64,000 bases of DNA, taken from JASGKO01 sp049840595 (GTDB taxonomy: Bacteria; Verrucomicrobiota; Verrucomicrobiia; Chthoniobacterales; Chthoniobacteraceae). Below are positions 45,300 through 54,766 of the stretch, in pieces. Position 1 is the stretch's first letter, and each line of letters begins with the position of its first letter. The position numbers were made by a program, and so were the translations under genes. Location: the NCBI GenBank assembly GCA_049840595.1, contig JASGKO010000036.1, positions 124,001 through 188,000 on the forward strand, read 5' to 3'. The notes under the pieces are model-generated. The model saw nothing but the letters and a program-made list of their open reading frames with translations, was not told where the DNA came from and made no database searches.

Positions 45300-46887
45300 C
45301 TAGGCCTTGGGGCTGGCTGCTTTTATGCCGGGTGCGGCCCCCGCTTCGTATTTTTTGAAATTTTCGGCAAACAAGCCGGCGAGCTTCCGGGCGGTGGCCT
45401 GGAAGGCCGCCTGGTCCGCCCAGGTGTTTTCGGGGACGAGGATTTCCGCGGGCACGTTGGGAACGGCGGTGACGATATCAAAGCCAAAGATCGGATCGAC
45501 CTGCGTGGAGGCGCCAGCCAGCGAGCCGTTGTGAATGGCGTCGATGATCGCCCGGGTATATTTCAACTTGATGCGCGAGCCGACTCCGTAACGACCGCCG
45601 GACCAGCCGGTGTTCACCAGCCACACGTTCACTTGGTGCTGATTCATTTTCTCCGCCAGCAACTCGGCATACTTCGCCGGATGCCAGACGAGAAACGGCG
45701 CCCCGAAGCAGGCCGAAAAGGTCGCCGACGGCTCGGTTACCCCCACTTCGGTCCCGGCCACCTTGGCGGTATAGCCCGAGATGAAGTGATACATGGCCTG
45801 CTCGGTGGAGAGCCGGGAGACTGGCGGCAACACGCCGAAGGCATCGCAGGTGAGGAAGATGATATCGGTCGGCTGGCCCGCGAGGCAAGGAACCCTGGCA
45901 TTGTGAATGAACTCGATGGGATACGCCCCCCGGGTATTCTGGGTGATGCTGGTGTCGTGAAAATCCACCTGGTGCACCGCCTCATCGAAGACCACGTTTT
46001 CCAGCACCGCCCCGAAGTGCAGTGAGTTGAAAATATCCGGTTCACTTTCCGGGGTAAGATCGATGGTCTTGGCGTAGCAGCCGCCTTCGATATTGAAGAC
46101 GCCTTCGTCGCCCCACACGTGTTCGTCGTCGCCGATGAGCTGGCGCTTGGGATCGGCGGAGAGCGTGGTTTTGCCGGTGCCGGAGAGTCCGAACAGTACC
46201 CGAGGAACGTCCGGTCTGCGGATCGGCCGTGGCCGAGCAGTGCATGGAAAGCAGGCCGCGCTTGGGCATGAGGTAATTCATGATGGTGAAGACGCCTTTC
46301 TTCATTTCCCCGGCGTATTCGGTCCCCAGGATCACCATTTCCTTCGCCTCGAAGGAGAGATCGATCGAGGTCTTCGAAGTCATCCCATGCGTGAGACGGT
46401 TGGCGGGAAATTCACCCGCGTTGAAAATCACATAATCCGGCTCGCCAAAATCCACCAACTCCTCCTGGGTGGGGCGGATGAGCATGGTGTGCATGAAGAG
46501 TGCATGGTAGGGGCGCGAGCAGACGATGCGGATTTTCAACCGGTGCTTTGGGTCCCAGCCGGCGAAGGCATCCACCACATACAGGCGTTCGCGGGTATTT
46601 AAATAATCCACTGCTCGCTCGCGATTGATCCGGAAGTCGAGCTCGTCCATGGCCACATTCACCGGGCCCCACCATACTTCATGTTCCGAAGCGGGATTTT
46701 TGACCACCCGCTTGTCCTGCGGCGAGCGGCCGGTTTTTTTGCCCGAGTAGGCGATCAGGGCTCCCGCATCGGAGATGGCGGTGCCGGGTTCAAAAAGGAT
46801 GGCATCCTGGTAAAGCCGGGCCGGGGCCGGGTTGCGCAGCACATTCTGCACATAAATGCCGTAGTTCGAGAGATCAATGGTGCTCAT
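45300..46887 (-). CDS. pckA: Phosphoenolpyruvate carboxykinase (ATP), frameshifted
   Basis: Two frames join into about 528 aa with a single extra base near 46209-46211. Start MSTIDLSNYGIYVQNVLRNP; GKKTGRSPQDKRVV is the N-terminal PEPCK motif. After the frame change the P-loop GLSGTGKTTLS, the kinase-2 stretch DDEHVWGDEGVFNIEGGCYA and the C-terminal NTGWSGGRYGVGSRI are intact. It converts oxaloacetate plus ATP to PEP, CO2 and ADP. The enzyme is normally single-copy and important for gluconeogenesis, so the frameshift is likely a sequencing error. It is transcribed alone, convergent with the NHL gene. Confidence 0.9.
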
Positions 46888-47000
46888 AAGTAGCTTTCGT
46901 TTGCTACTGGCAAGGTCGGATATCCCCTGCCCACTCGCTCACCGGATCTTGGCCGATCCTTGGCATTTTGCGCATGGATTTTCATCCACGCGCATCTCCC

Positions 47001-47708
47001 CTACTCCCGCTGAGCTTCCGTCCAGCGAATCGCGTGGTGGACCAGTTCGCCGGCGGTTTTCAATCCGAGCTTTTCCTTGATGTGCCCCCGGTGAACTGCG
47101 ACCGTTTTGTGGCTCAGGTGCAGCTGCTCAGCGATCTCCTTGGTGGATTTCCCCTGGCCGATGAGTTGAAAAACGTCGAACTCGCGATCGCTGAGCTTTT
47201 GAATCGGCGAATCGGAGCCGCGCGGTTTCGGTCCGCTAAACAGGGTAAGAATCTTTGCCGCCATGCGCGAGCTCACGCAAATCTCTCCCGCCAGCACCCG
47301 GCGCACGGCCTCGAGCATTTTCTCGCTGCCCTCCTCTTTCATCAGGTACCCGCGCGCGCCAGCCTTCAGCGCCCGCTCGGCATAGAAGTTTTCGTCGTGC
47401 ATCGAATAGACGAAGACCAGCAACCGGGCCTCCATGGCGATGAGATCCTTGATCAAATCGAGCCCGCTGCGCTGCGGCAGGGTGAGGTCGGTGATGACGA
47501 GGTCTGGCTGACATCCGGGAATCAGGCTAATGGCCTCCTCCGCACTTCCGGCTCCGCCACAGCACACCAGGCCGGGCTCGCTGTTCAGCAACCGGCTCAT
47601 GCCATCGCGCATCATGGGATGATCGTCCACCAGGAAAACGCGTTTTCGCTGATCCGCCGCGGGCGGGGCAGTCTTTGGGCGGACGTTGGGAGGAGCTTTG
47701 GATTTCAT
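47001..47708 (-). CDS. NarL/LuxR-family response regulator
   Basis: 235 aa from the ATG at 47708. Receiver domain: RVFLVDDHPMMRDG (acidic pair), phospho-acceptor Asp in LVITDLTLPQ, and a KAGARGYLMKEE lysine motif. The C-terminal LuxR HTH is LSDREFDVFQLIGQGKSTKE and IAEQLHLSHKTVAVHRGHIK. The ATG overlaps the stop of the sensor kinase gene by four bases (ATGA), making them a cotranslated two-component system. Target genes unknown. Confidence 0.92.
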   Translation of the reverse strand: MKSKAPPNVRPKTAPPAADQRKRVFLVDDHPMMRDGMSRLLNSEPGLVCCGGAGSAEEAISLIPGCQPDLVITDLTLPQRSGLDLIKDLIAMEARLLVFVYSMHDENFYAERALKAGARGYLMKEEGSEKMLEAVRRVLAGEICVSSRMAAKILTLFSGPKPRGSDSPIQKLSDREFDVFQLIGQGKSTKEIAEQLHLSHKTVAVHRGHIKEKLGLKTAGELVHHAIRWTEAQRE

Positions 47709-49132
47709 GAGGGTTTGGGAATCAGGCAAACGATGCGCACCCCTTTTCCACGTTTCGATTGCACGGAAAGCTGGCCGCCCATGAGCTGCACGCGATGCTC
47801 GATGACCGGCAGTCCCATGCCCTCGCTTTTGGCACGCCGTTGCAGGATCCCACAGCCATCGTCTTGAATGAAAAGCTTGATCTGGTCGAAGGTGTGTTCG
47901 AGCCGGATTTCGATCCGCTTGGCCCGGGCGTGTTTCAGCGCATTCGTGACGCCTTCCTGCGCGATTCGATATAAATGTGCGGTCACCGTTTGATCGCTGA
48001 TCCCCACCGGCTGCTCACAATGAAATTCGCAAACCACTCCCGTAAGCGAGGTCATGCGCGCGAGTTCATGAAGTGACACCATGAGCCCCTCGCCACCGGA
48101 AGCCATCGGGGAAAGATGGTGGGCCAGCTCTCGCGATTGCGCAACGGCCCGGCGGATGAATTGGGCAATCTCCGTTGCCACCTTCGCCTGCCCGGGCGAG
48201 GTCTCCCTTAGCTCCCGGGCCAACGCATGAGTCATCATTTCCAGGGCCGTGAGTTGCTGCCCGAGGCCGTCGTGTAGCTCCTGCCCGATGCGCCGTCGCT
48301 CCTCGGTAGCTGCCTGGGTGATCTCCCGCTCCAACCGGCGCTGCTGCGAAATGTCGTGAACAAACCCATACAGCTCCCCGGCCTCGCAGCGGAGGGAAAT
48401 TTCCGCTTCCACTTCCCCCCCCTTGTCCGTTGGCAATCGGACAAAAAATCGGGCGGATTCATGCTCCCGCAATCGCTCCGCATACGGGCGAATTCCCGCC
48501 CAGAAATCGACCAGTTTCGGATGGAGCGAACGCGCGCGCAACAGCTCCTGCGCCGGGCAACCGAGGAGATTGCAAAAAGCTTCGTTCGCCTCCAGAAACC
48601 GTCCCCCACGCTCCAGCCGGACATAACCATCCAGCGCGGTCGAAACCACATACGCCATGGTTTCCAGCGCCTGGTTCTTCGCGACCAACTCCTCGGCCAG
48701 CAACTTGAGATTGAGCGTATCCTCCTTGCGATGAGTAATATCGGTGCGGATCGCCACATACTGGCGCGGCTTCCCATTTGCCCCCAGGAAGGGATAAATC
48801 GTCGTATCCACCCAATAAGATGAACCGTCCTTGGCGCGGTTTTTAATCTCCCCTTGCCATACTTTGCCGCGACCGATCGTTTTCCAAAGCTGTGCAAAGA
48901 AAGCCTTGGAATGATAACCGGAATTGATGATGCGATGGTCCTGCCCCATTAATTCCGGGCGCGAGTACTTGGAAATCTCACAAAACTTGTCGTTTACGTA
49001 AGTGATTTTTCCAGCTGGATCGGTGATCGCCACGATCGAATGGGCATCCAGCGCGGCTTTGATTTCGGTCAGCTCACGGAATACTTCCTCGACTTTCGAG
49101 GAGGCGGGCTTGGACTGCTTGCTGGTGGCCAT
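47705..49132 (-). CDS. PAS-domain sensor histidine kinase (HisKA_3 type)
   Basis: 475 aa from the ATG at 49132. There are no transmembrane helices, so it is a soluble sensor. PAS1 about 30-130 (SIVAITDPAGKITYVNDKFC, then a PAC-like YVAIRTDITHRK); PAS2 about 155-260. The phospho-accepting His is in EERRRIGQELHDGLGQQL near residue 277; the HATPase has RIAQEGVTNALKHARAKRIE and DDGCGILQ. This family pairs with NarL/LuxR regulators, as here. The PAS signal is not known. Confidence 0.9.
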   Translation of the reverse strand: MATSKQSKPASSKVEEVFRELTEIKAALDAHSIVAITDPAGKITYVNDKFCEISKYSRPELMGQDHRIINSGYHSKAFFAQLWKTIGRGKVWQGEIKNRAKDGSSYWVDTTIYPFLGANGKPRQYVAIRTDITHRKEDTLNLKLLAEELVAKNQALETMAYVVSTALDGYVRLERGGRFLEANEAFCNLLGCPAQELLRARSLHPKLVDFWAGIRPYAERLREHESARFFVRLPTDKGGEVEAEISLRCEAGELYGFVHDISQQRRLEREITQAATEERRRIGQELHDGLGQQLTALEMMTHALARELRETSPGQAKVATEIAQFIRRAVAQSRELAHHLSPMASGGEGLMVSLHELARMTSLTGVVCEFHCEQPVGISDQTVTAHLYRIAQEGVTNALKHARAKRIEIRLEHTFDQIKLFIQDDGCGILQRRAKSEGMGLPVIEHRVQLMGGQLSVQSKRGKGVRIVCLIPKPS

Positions 49133-49221
49133 AACTAAGTGACAAGGAAAGCAAACTCCCGGGCCGCAAAGGAGCAAAAAGTGGCGACCGGAAGCACCAA
49201 TTAACCAACCCGGGTAAACCT

Positions 49222-50118
49222 TCAAGCCGCCCGGGCCAGCGGCAGATGGGTGCGATAGCTGCTCGGGGACTCGCCAGTGAGCTTCTTGAAAATACGGTTA
49301 AAATGAGTGAGCGATTGAAAACCCACCTCGTAGGCCACCTCGCTCACCCGGGCCTGCGGTTTCAACAACTCCTCCCTGGCCCGCTCAATGCGGATGCGGT
49401 TGAGATACTCGGTGTAGCTGCAGCCTGTGGCTTTCTTGAACTGCTTACAGAAGTAAAACGTACACATTCCGGCGATCTGTGCCACCCGCGCGAGCGACAA
49501 ATCCTCGCCATAATGAAGATCAATAAAACTCCGGGCTCGCGTAATCCCCGCCGGCTCCGCGTGCTCGATCTGCACCAGCACTTGGTTGAGCGTCATCATG
49601 AGATGCTGGGCAAAGACCTTCAGGAGATGGACCACCGATTCATACTGACGATGCGTAAACACTCGCGTTTTGAAATAAGCTTCGCGGAATTCGTCGCCCT
49701 CGACACAAATCCCCATGCTTTGCAGCTTTTGCGCCACGCGGGAATAGTCCCTGGCGGTCGGCGGATTGACCAACACCTCGCCCGTGCGCAGGTAACCAAC
49801 CAGTTGCTCCCCCAACCGTAGCGGCACAGCGGTCTCGTTGAGCCCGGCGAAGCAGGTTACCGTTCCGGCGCGATCCTTCGCTGCGGCGGCGAGTTCGTAT
49901 TGAGTTTGCAGGCAGGCGGCACACGCCTTGTTTTGCCGGGCAAGGAGCATGCAGAAGGGATTCTCCTTTCGCCTTCCTTGATGCGCCAGATGCCAGTCTT
50001 CGGCGGGAGTCAACGTAAGCGGCAAACCGGTCGCCTCCTCGAAGGCCAGGGCATAGTCGCGGTAAAGCTGGGAGCGCGAGATCCGCGCCAGCACCGTCAA
50101 ATCATTCTCAGTTTTCAT
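49222..50118 (-). CDS. PocR-domain AraC-family transcriptional regulator
   Basis: 298 aa. N-terminal PocR sensor: FCMLLARQNKACAACLQTQY with paired cysteines and TCFAGLNETAVPLRLGEQLV. Such domains bind small organic ligands such as hydrocarbons or diols. The C-terminal AraC DNA-binding domain has SFIDLHYGEDLSLARVAQIA and EVAYEVGFQSLTHFNRIFKK. It is a type common in Verrucomicrobiota. It lies between GlgX and the two-component genes, all minus strand, but with separate spacing, so probably independent. Confidence 0.9.
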   Translation of the reverse strand: MKTENDLTVLARISRSQLYRDYALAFEEATGLPLTLTPAEDWHLAHQGRRKENPFCMLLARQNKACAACLQTQYELAAAAKDRAGTVTCFAGLNETAVPLRLGEQLVGYLRTGEVLVNPPTARDYSRVAQKLQSMGICVEGDEFREAYFKTRVFTHRQYESVVHLLKVFAQHLMMTLNQVLVQIEHAEPAGITRARSFIDLHYGEDLSLARVAQIAGMCTFYFCKQFKKATGCSYTEYLNRIRIERAREELLKPQARVSEVAYEVGFQSLTHFNRIFKKLTGESPSSYRTHLPLARAA

Positions 50119-50251
50119 AAGTCAGGACGTAATGATGTTATTCGCCTGACTGCGTCTTAACAATTGGCGCACAGTCCATGCCTCGCTGCGCCCCCCCGCC
50201 TATGCGGGGTAGGACTTTTTCCTACTCCGCAGGAGATGTTGCTAAACGCCT

Positions 50252-52465
50252 TTACGCTTGTGATGCTTGGTGACCGCGGCGCCCATGCCGAAATACGGTT
50301 ACGGATCGCGGTGCCACCTCAAACGTGGAACCAGTGGCATGCTGAGTGCGGGATTCGAGGAAGCCTTCCTCTCGATTGGTATCGAGGATCAGGCTCCAGC
50401 CAGCACGACTTCCATCCACGCGCGGCAGCTTGAATTGGATGGGCTCATGGTGCGCGTTGAAGAAAGCAACAAACGTATTGTCCGTGATCGGTTTTCCGTA
50501 GGCATCCTGCACGTCCATCGTCTGCCCGCTGAGCAACAGCCCCAGCGCACGGGCAAAGCCATTATTCCACTCTTCATCGTTCATTTCCTTGCCCGAAGGA
50601 TTGAGACACATTACGTCTTTGATACCCGTTCCGCGGATTGGCCGCCCCTGAAAGAACTTGGGACGGCGGAAGACCGGATGCACCTTGCGAAAACGGATCA
50701 GATCGCTCACGAATTTCTTCAACGTCTCCTGCTCGGGGGTGCGATCCCATGAAATCCAGCTCATTTCATTATCCTGGCAGTAAGCATTATTGTTGCCCCC
50801 CTGGCTACGGGCCACCTCATCCCCACCGGAGATCATTGGCACCCCCTGGGAAAGTAAGAGGGTGGTGAAGAGATTGCGCATCTGGCGACGGCGCAGAGCG
50901 AGAATGGCGGCGTCTTCGGTCGCGCCTTCGGCCCCGCAATTCCACGAACTGTTATTGCTATCGCCGTCGCGATTGTCCTCCTGGTTCGCCTCGTTGTGCT
51001 TGTCGTTGTAGCTCACCAGATCATGCATCGTAAACCCATCGTGCGCGGTGATGAAATTGATGCTCGCATACGGGCGCTTGCCGTCGTGCTGGTAGAGATC
51101 CGAGCTGCCCGTGAGACGCATCGCGAATTCACCGATGTTTCCTGCGTCGCCCTTCCAATACTTGCGAATGCAGTCGCGATACTTCCCATTCCACTCCGCC
51201 CAGAGCACGGGGAAGTTACCCACCTGATAGCCCCCCTCACCGATGTCCCACGGCTCGGCGATAAGCTTCACTTGCGAGAGCACCGGGTCTTGGTGGATGA
51301 TGTCAAAAAAAGCAGAGAGTCGGTTTACCTCATGCAACTCGCGCGCCAGCGTGGAGGCGAGATCAAAGCGGAAGCCATCCACATGCATCTCCAGCACCCA
51401 GTAGCGCAGGCTGTCCATGATCATTTGCAGCACGCGCGGGTGCATCATGTTTAGGGAATTGCCGCACCCGGTGTAATCCATGTAGTAGCGTGGGTTGTCG
51501 GGCACCACTCGATAGTAGGCCGTGTTGTCCACGCCACGGAAGCAGAGTGTCGGACCGTTCTGATTCCCCTCACCTGTGTGATTGTAAACCACGTCGAGAA
51601 TCACCTCGATCCCGGCGGCATGCAGGTTCTTCACCATCTGCTTGAATTCCATTACCTGCCCACCTTCGGTCCCGCTACCGGAATAGGCGGCATGAGGGGC
51701 AAAGTAGCCGATGGAGTTATAGCCCCAATAGTTGGAGAGCCCTTTTTGCTCCAGATAATCGTCGTTAACATAATGATGCACCGGCAAGAGTTCGACAGCC
51801 GTGACGCCAAGCCCCCTGAAATACTCGATCGCAAACTCGCTACCGATTCCCGCGTAAGTTCCCCGCTGATGCTCGGGGATGTTTGGACAGCGCTTGGAAA
51901 AGCCTTTTACATGGACTTCGTAAACCACCGATTCCGCAAGTGGCGTATCGGGACGGCGATCTCCACTCCAATCGAATGCGGAATCCACGACCACGGACTT
52001 GGCCATCCCCGCTGCGTTGTCACGATCGTCCTTGGTGAGGTCGGGATTATCACCGCCGAACTGATAGGCAAACATTTCCGGTCCCCATTTGAACGGCCCG
52101 GTAATGGCCTTGGCATATGGATCGAGTAGCAGCTTGGCTGGATTGAAGCGCTTCCCCGCCTGCGGCTCGTATGGCCCATGAATCCGATACCCATAGAGCT
52201 GACCATGTTTCACCCCGGGCAAAAAACAATGCCACACGTGATCGGTAAACTCCGTGATCTGATAGACCTCACTCGGCTCGGTGTCTTCCGGGCGGGTGAA
52301 AAGACAAATCTCCACGCTCTCCGCATTTTCCGAGAAGATGGAAAAATTGGTTCCCTCCGGCGTGACCGCCGGCCCGAGGGGATAAGGCTTCCCGGGCCAG
52401 ATGTTGCGGTTGGGGTTAAGTTCTTCCATAGCTGGAATGCCGGTGGTTGGTGCTGGATTAAACAT
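50252..52465 (-). CDS. glgX: Glycogen debranching enzyme (isoamylase-type GH13)
   Basis: 737 aa from the ATG at 52465. N-terminal CBM48 (VTPEGTNFSIFSENAESVEI). GH13 motifs: region I DVVYNHTGEGN; region II GFRFDLAST with the nucleophile Asp; region III LIAEPWD with the acid/base Glu; region IV FITAHDG. The length and the isoamylase-type start (PGKPYPLGPAVTPEGTNF) match bacterial GlgX. It hydrolyses alpha-1,6 branches of phosphorylase-limit glycogen. A GH15 glucoamylase remnant follows in the 5' direction, suggesting a former glycogen/trehalose-use cluster. Confidence 0.93.
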   Translation of the reverse strand: MFNPAPTTGIPAMEELNPNRNIWPGKPYPLGPAVTPEGTNFSIFSENAESVEICLFTRPEDTEPSEVYQITEFTDHVWHCFLPGVKHGQLYGYRIHGPYEPQAGKRFNPAKLLLDPYAKAITGPFKWGPEMFAYQFGGDNPDLTKDDRDNAAGMAKSVVVDSAFDWSGDRRPDTPLAESVVYEVHVKGFSKRCPNIPEHQRGTYAGIGSEFAIEYFRGLGVTAVELLPVHHYVNDDYLEQKGLSNYWGYNSIGYFAPHAAYSGSGTEGGQVMEFKQMVKNLHAAGIEVILDVVYNHTGEGNQNGPTLCFRGVDNTAYYRVVPDNPRYYMDYTGCGNSLNMMHPRVLQMIMDSLRYWVLEMHVDGFRFDLASTLARELHEVNRLSAFFDIIHQDPVLSQVKLIAEPWDIGEGGYQVGNFPVLWAEWNGKYRDCIRKYWKGDAGNIGEFAMRLTGSSDLYQHDGKRPYASINFITAHDGFTMHDLVSYNDKHNEANQEDNRDGDSNNSSWNCGAEGATEDAAILALRRRQMRNLFTTLLLSQGVPMISGGDEVARSQGGNNNAYCQDNEMSWISWDRTPEQETLKKFVSDLIRFRKVHPVFRRPKFFQGRPIRGTGIKDVMCLNPSGKEMNDEEWNNGFARALGLLLSGQTMDVQDAYGKPITDNTFVAFFNAHHEPIQFKLPRVDGSRAGWSLILDTNREEGFLESRTQHATGSTFEVAPRSVTVFRHGRRGHQASQA

Positions 52466-52539
52466 GCAGAAGCCCTTTCATTTTTCAATCAGGCAAACGG
52501 TGGGCAGGGCGCATTTGGTTTGAAAATTTTTTGCAATTT

Positions 52540-53133
52540 TTAAGTGCCGGAAACTTTCGCGGTTGGTTCATGTCCGTTGGAAGCCGGCATTCCTCTTCCG
52601 GTGAGCCGGTTGGCAGAATTGATCAGCGCCACGTGGCTGAATGCCTGGGGGAAATTTCCGAGCAAGCGGCGGTTCACCGGATCGTATTCCTCCGACAGCA
52701 GTCCGAGATCATTCCGCAACCCGAGCAGGCGCTCGAACATCTCCATCGCCTCGTCGTGGCGACCGATCAGGTGCAGGCAGCTCACCATCCAGAATGAACA
52801 CGGCAGGAACGTCCCCTCGCCCGGCGGCAGTCCATCCACCTTGGCCGAATCAGCCGGGCTGTAGCGCAGGACAAAGCCGTCATACATCAGTTCCTTTTGA
52901 ATAGTGAGCACAGTCGAGCGTACCCGTTCATCGTCGGCGGGGAGAAAGCCCACCAGCGGCATCATTAACAGGCTCGCATCCAGTTCCTTCCCGCCAAAAT
53001 ACTGGGTGAAAGTGCCGCGAGTGGAATCAAAGCCGCGCCCGCAGACTTCTGCATGAATCTGGTTCCGCACCTGTTTCCACCTGGCCAGATCCCCTTTCAA
53101 CCCGAAGTCCTCACTGGCTTTCACTTCGGTCAT
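52540..53133 (-). pseudogene. GH15 glucoamylase/trehalase C-terminal remnant
   Basis: Only the last third of a GH15 (alpha/alpha)6 enzyme remains: VKASEDFGLKGDLARWKQVR, DSTRGTFTQYFGGKELDASL, LLMMPLVGFLPADDERVRST, PPGEGTFLPCSFWMVSCLHL, and LSEEYDPVNRRLLGNFPQAF. The second catalytic Glu lies in the LSEEYDP region of the family; the N-terminal 350-400 residues with the first Glu are missing. A lipoprotein gene on the other strand begins where it breaks off. Probably non-functional. Confidence 0.75.
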
Positions 53134-53175
53134 CTGTTTTACATCCACTTCCAAATTCCGCCGCGAATTCCGGGC

Positions 53176-53475
53176 ATGAATGTCTCTCAAAAACTCCTGT
53201 GCATAACAGCACTTTCCCTCCTCGGAGCCTGCGGCGGCGGGTCTCCCATTACCCTCACCCAAGCCAATCTCGACCGGGTCCATGAAGGCATGTCCGCCGC
53301 CGAGGTGAAATCCATCCTCGGCTCGCCGACCGATTCCAAGACCGAGCCGATCCCGATCGTTGGCGGCACGAAAACGACCTATTCCTACTCGAACGACAAC
53401 GCGAGCGTAACCATCGTGCTCAAGAACGACACCGTGCAATCGAAGGAAGGCCATTTCGGCAGTCCCACGCCTTGA
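53176..53475 (+). CDS. Small lipoprotein, SmpA/OmlA (BamE)-like
   Basis: 99 aa. Lipobox-type signal: LLCITALSLLGACGGG, with Cys as the lipidated residue. The mature part has LDRVHEGMSAAEVKSILGSP, the core of the BamE/SmpA-like fold, then TKTTYSYSNDNASVTIVLKN. Outer-membrane lipoproteins of this kind stabilise beta-barrel assembly or have unknown roles. It starts at the break of the GH15 remnant. Confidence 0.8.
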   Translation: MNVSQKLLCITALSLLGACGGGSPITLTQANLDRVHEGMSAAEVKSILGSPTDSKTEPIPIVGGTKTTYSYSNDNASVTIVLKNDTVQSKEGHFGSPTP

Positions 53476-53548
53476 TCAAAGATTCCCCTCAGATCGCCCG
53501 GCCAGTGACCCTGGCCGGCGCGATTTACCGCCAAACACCACTTCACTC

Positions 53549-54625
53549 ATGAAACTCTTTCACTGCGACCAATGCGGGCAACTTCTTTATTTTGAAAACA
53601 CCAGCTGTGTGAATTGCGGTGCCATGCTGGCCTACTTGCCCGATACCGAAACACTGGGCACGCTGCAATCTTCGGGAGACGATACGACATGGGCTTCCAC
53701 CGCTGGAAAATCCTACCGTCTTTGCGAAAACTACCGGCAACACAATGTCTGCAATTGGGCGGTTTCGATCGAGGATGAAAACCTGCTTTGCAGTTGCTGC
53801 CGACTCAACCGCACGATTCCCAATCTCTCCGACGCGGGAAATGCGGAGGCGTGGTTTTCGATGGAGAAGGCAAAGCGGCGCCTTGTTTACAGCCTGCTTT
53901 CGCTCGGGCTGCCGGTGAAAAGCAAAATCGAAGACCATGCGCACGGACTGGTTTATGATTTCCTAGCCGACCAACCGGGGGCGGCAGGCCCCATACTAAC
54001 CGGCCATGACGAAGGCGTGATCGTGATCAATCTCGCCGAGGCGGATTCCGCAGAACGCGAGAAGCGCCGACTGGCAATGCACGAGCCGTATCGTACGCTG
54101 CTCGGCCATTTCCGTCACGAAGTGGGTCATTATTATTGGGACTTGCTCATCAAGGACACCTCGGAGCTGGAAGGCTTTCGCACCGTCTTTGGTGATGAGA
54201 GCGTGAGCTACGATCAAGCTTTGCAGACCCACTATCAACAAGGTGCGCCCGCCGACTGGCCACAACGCTTCATCTCGGCTTACGCAACCTCGCATCCTTG
54301 GGAAGACTGGGCCGAAACCTGGGCGCATTATTTGCACATGACCGATGCGCTGGAAACGGCGGCCGCCTGCGGGCTTTCGCTCGCTCCTTTGCGCGAAGAT
54401 GAGCCGTCCCTGCAGACACTCGGCGAGCCCCCTTGGCCCTTTGAGCAGATGATCGAAAGCTGGCTCCCGGTGACTCACGTGTTGAACAACCTCAATCGCG
54501 GTCTCGGCCTGGAAGACGGCTACCCGTTCGTCCTTTCCAACCCGGTGATCGACAAGCTGCGCTTCGTCCACGACGTAATCGCCCGCGCGAGCAAGACTGC
54601 ACCTGCAGCAACCCCGGCGGAGTAG
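53549..54625 (+). CDS. Zinc-ribbon plus putative zinc metallopeptidase
   Basis: 358 aa. The N-terminus has two CxxC pairs (FHCDQCGQLL, SCVNCGAML) forming a zinc ribbon, then CSCCRLNRTIPN. The peptidase-like domain follows with HFRHEVGHYYWDLL (HExxH type) near residue 190 and WEDWAETWAHYLHMTDAL as the third-ligand region. This matches the putative zinc-binding peptidase family found across proteobacteria and Verrucomicrobiota; the substrate is unknown. A 17-bp palindrome follows the stop. Confidence 0.88.
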   Translation: MKLFHCDQCGQLLYFENTSCVNCGAMLAYLPDTETLGTLQSSGDDTTWASTAGKSYRLCENYRQHNVCNWAVSIEDENLLCSCCRLNRTIPNLSDAGNAEAWFSMEKAKRRLVYSLLSLGLPVKSKIEDHAHGLVYDFLADQPGAAGPILTGHDEGVIVINLAEADSAEREKRRLAMHEPYRTLLGHFRHEVGHYYWDLLIKDTSELEGFRTVFGDESVSYDQALQTHYQQGAPADWPQRFISAYATSHPWEDWAETWAHYLHMTDALETAAACGLSLAPLREDEPSLQTLGEPPWPFEQMIESWLPVTHVLNNLNRGLGLEDGYPFVLSNPVIDKLRFVHDVIARASKTAPAATPAE

Positions 54626-54636
54626 TCCAGAAATTT

Positions 54637-54694
54637 ACCGCCAAGACGCCAAGGAAGGGCGTGCTTTTCCTTCATTACTTGGCGTCTTGGCGGT
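54637..54694. repeat. 17-bp perfect inverted repeat (terminator-like)
   Basis: ACCGCCAAGACGCCAAG (54637-54653) and its exact inverse (54678-54694) flank 24 bases that themselves pair partly. The sequence is of the ACCGCCAAGACGCCAAG type seen repeatedly in extragenic positions of environmental bacteria. It may act as a bidirectional transcription barrier after the peptidase gene. Confidence 0.7.
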
Positions 54695-54766
54695 TCAATG
54701 AGAACGCGTTGAATTAAATGCGGTTCTCCATCGTCAGACCGGGGTAAACCTGCCATTCGTATTTTC

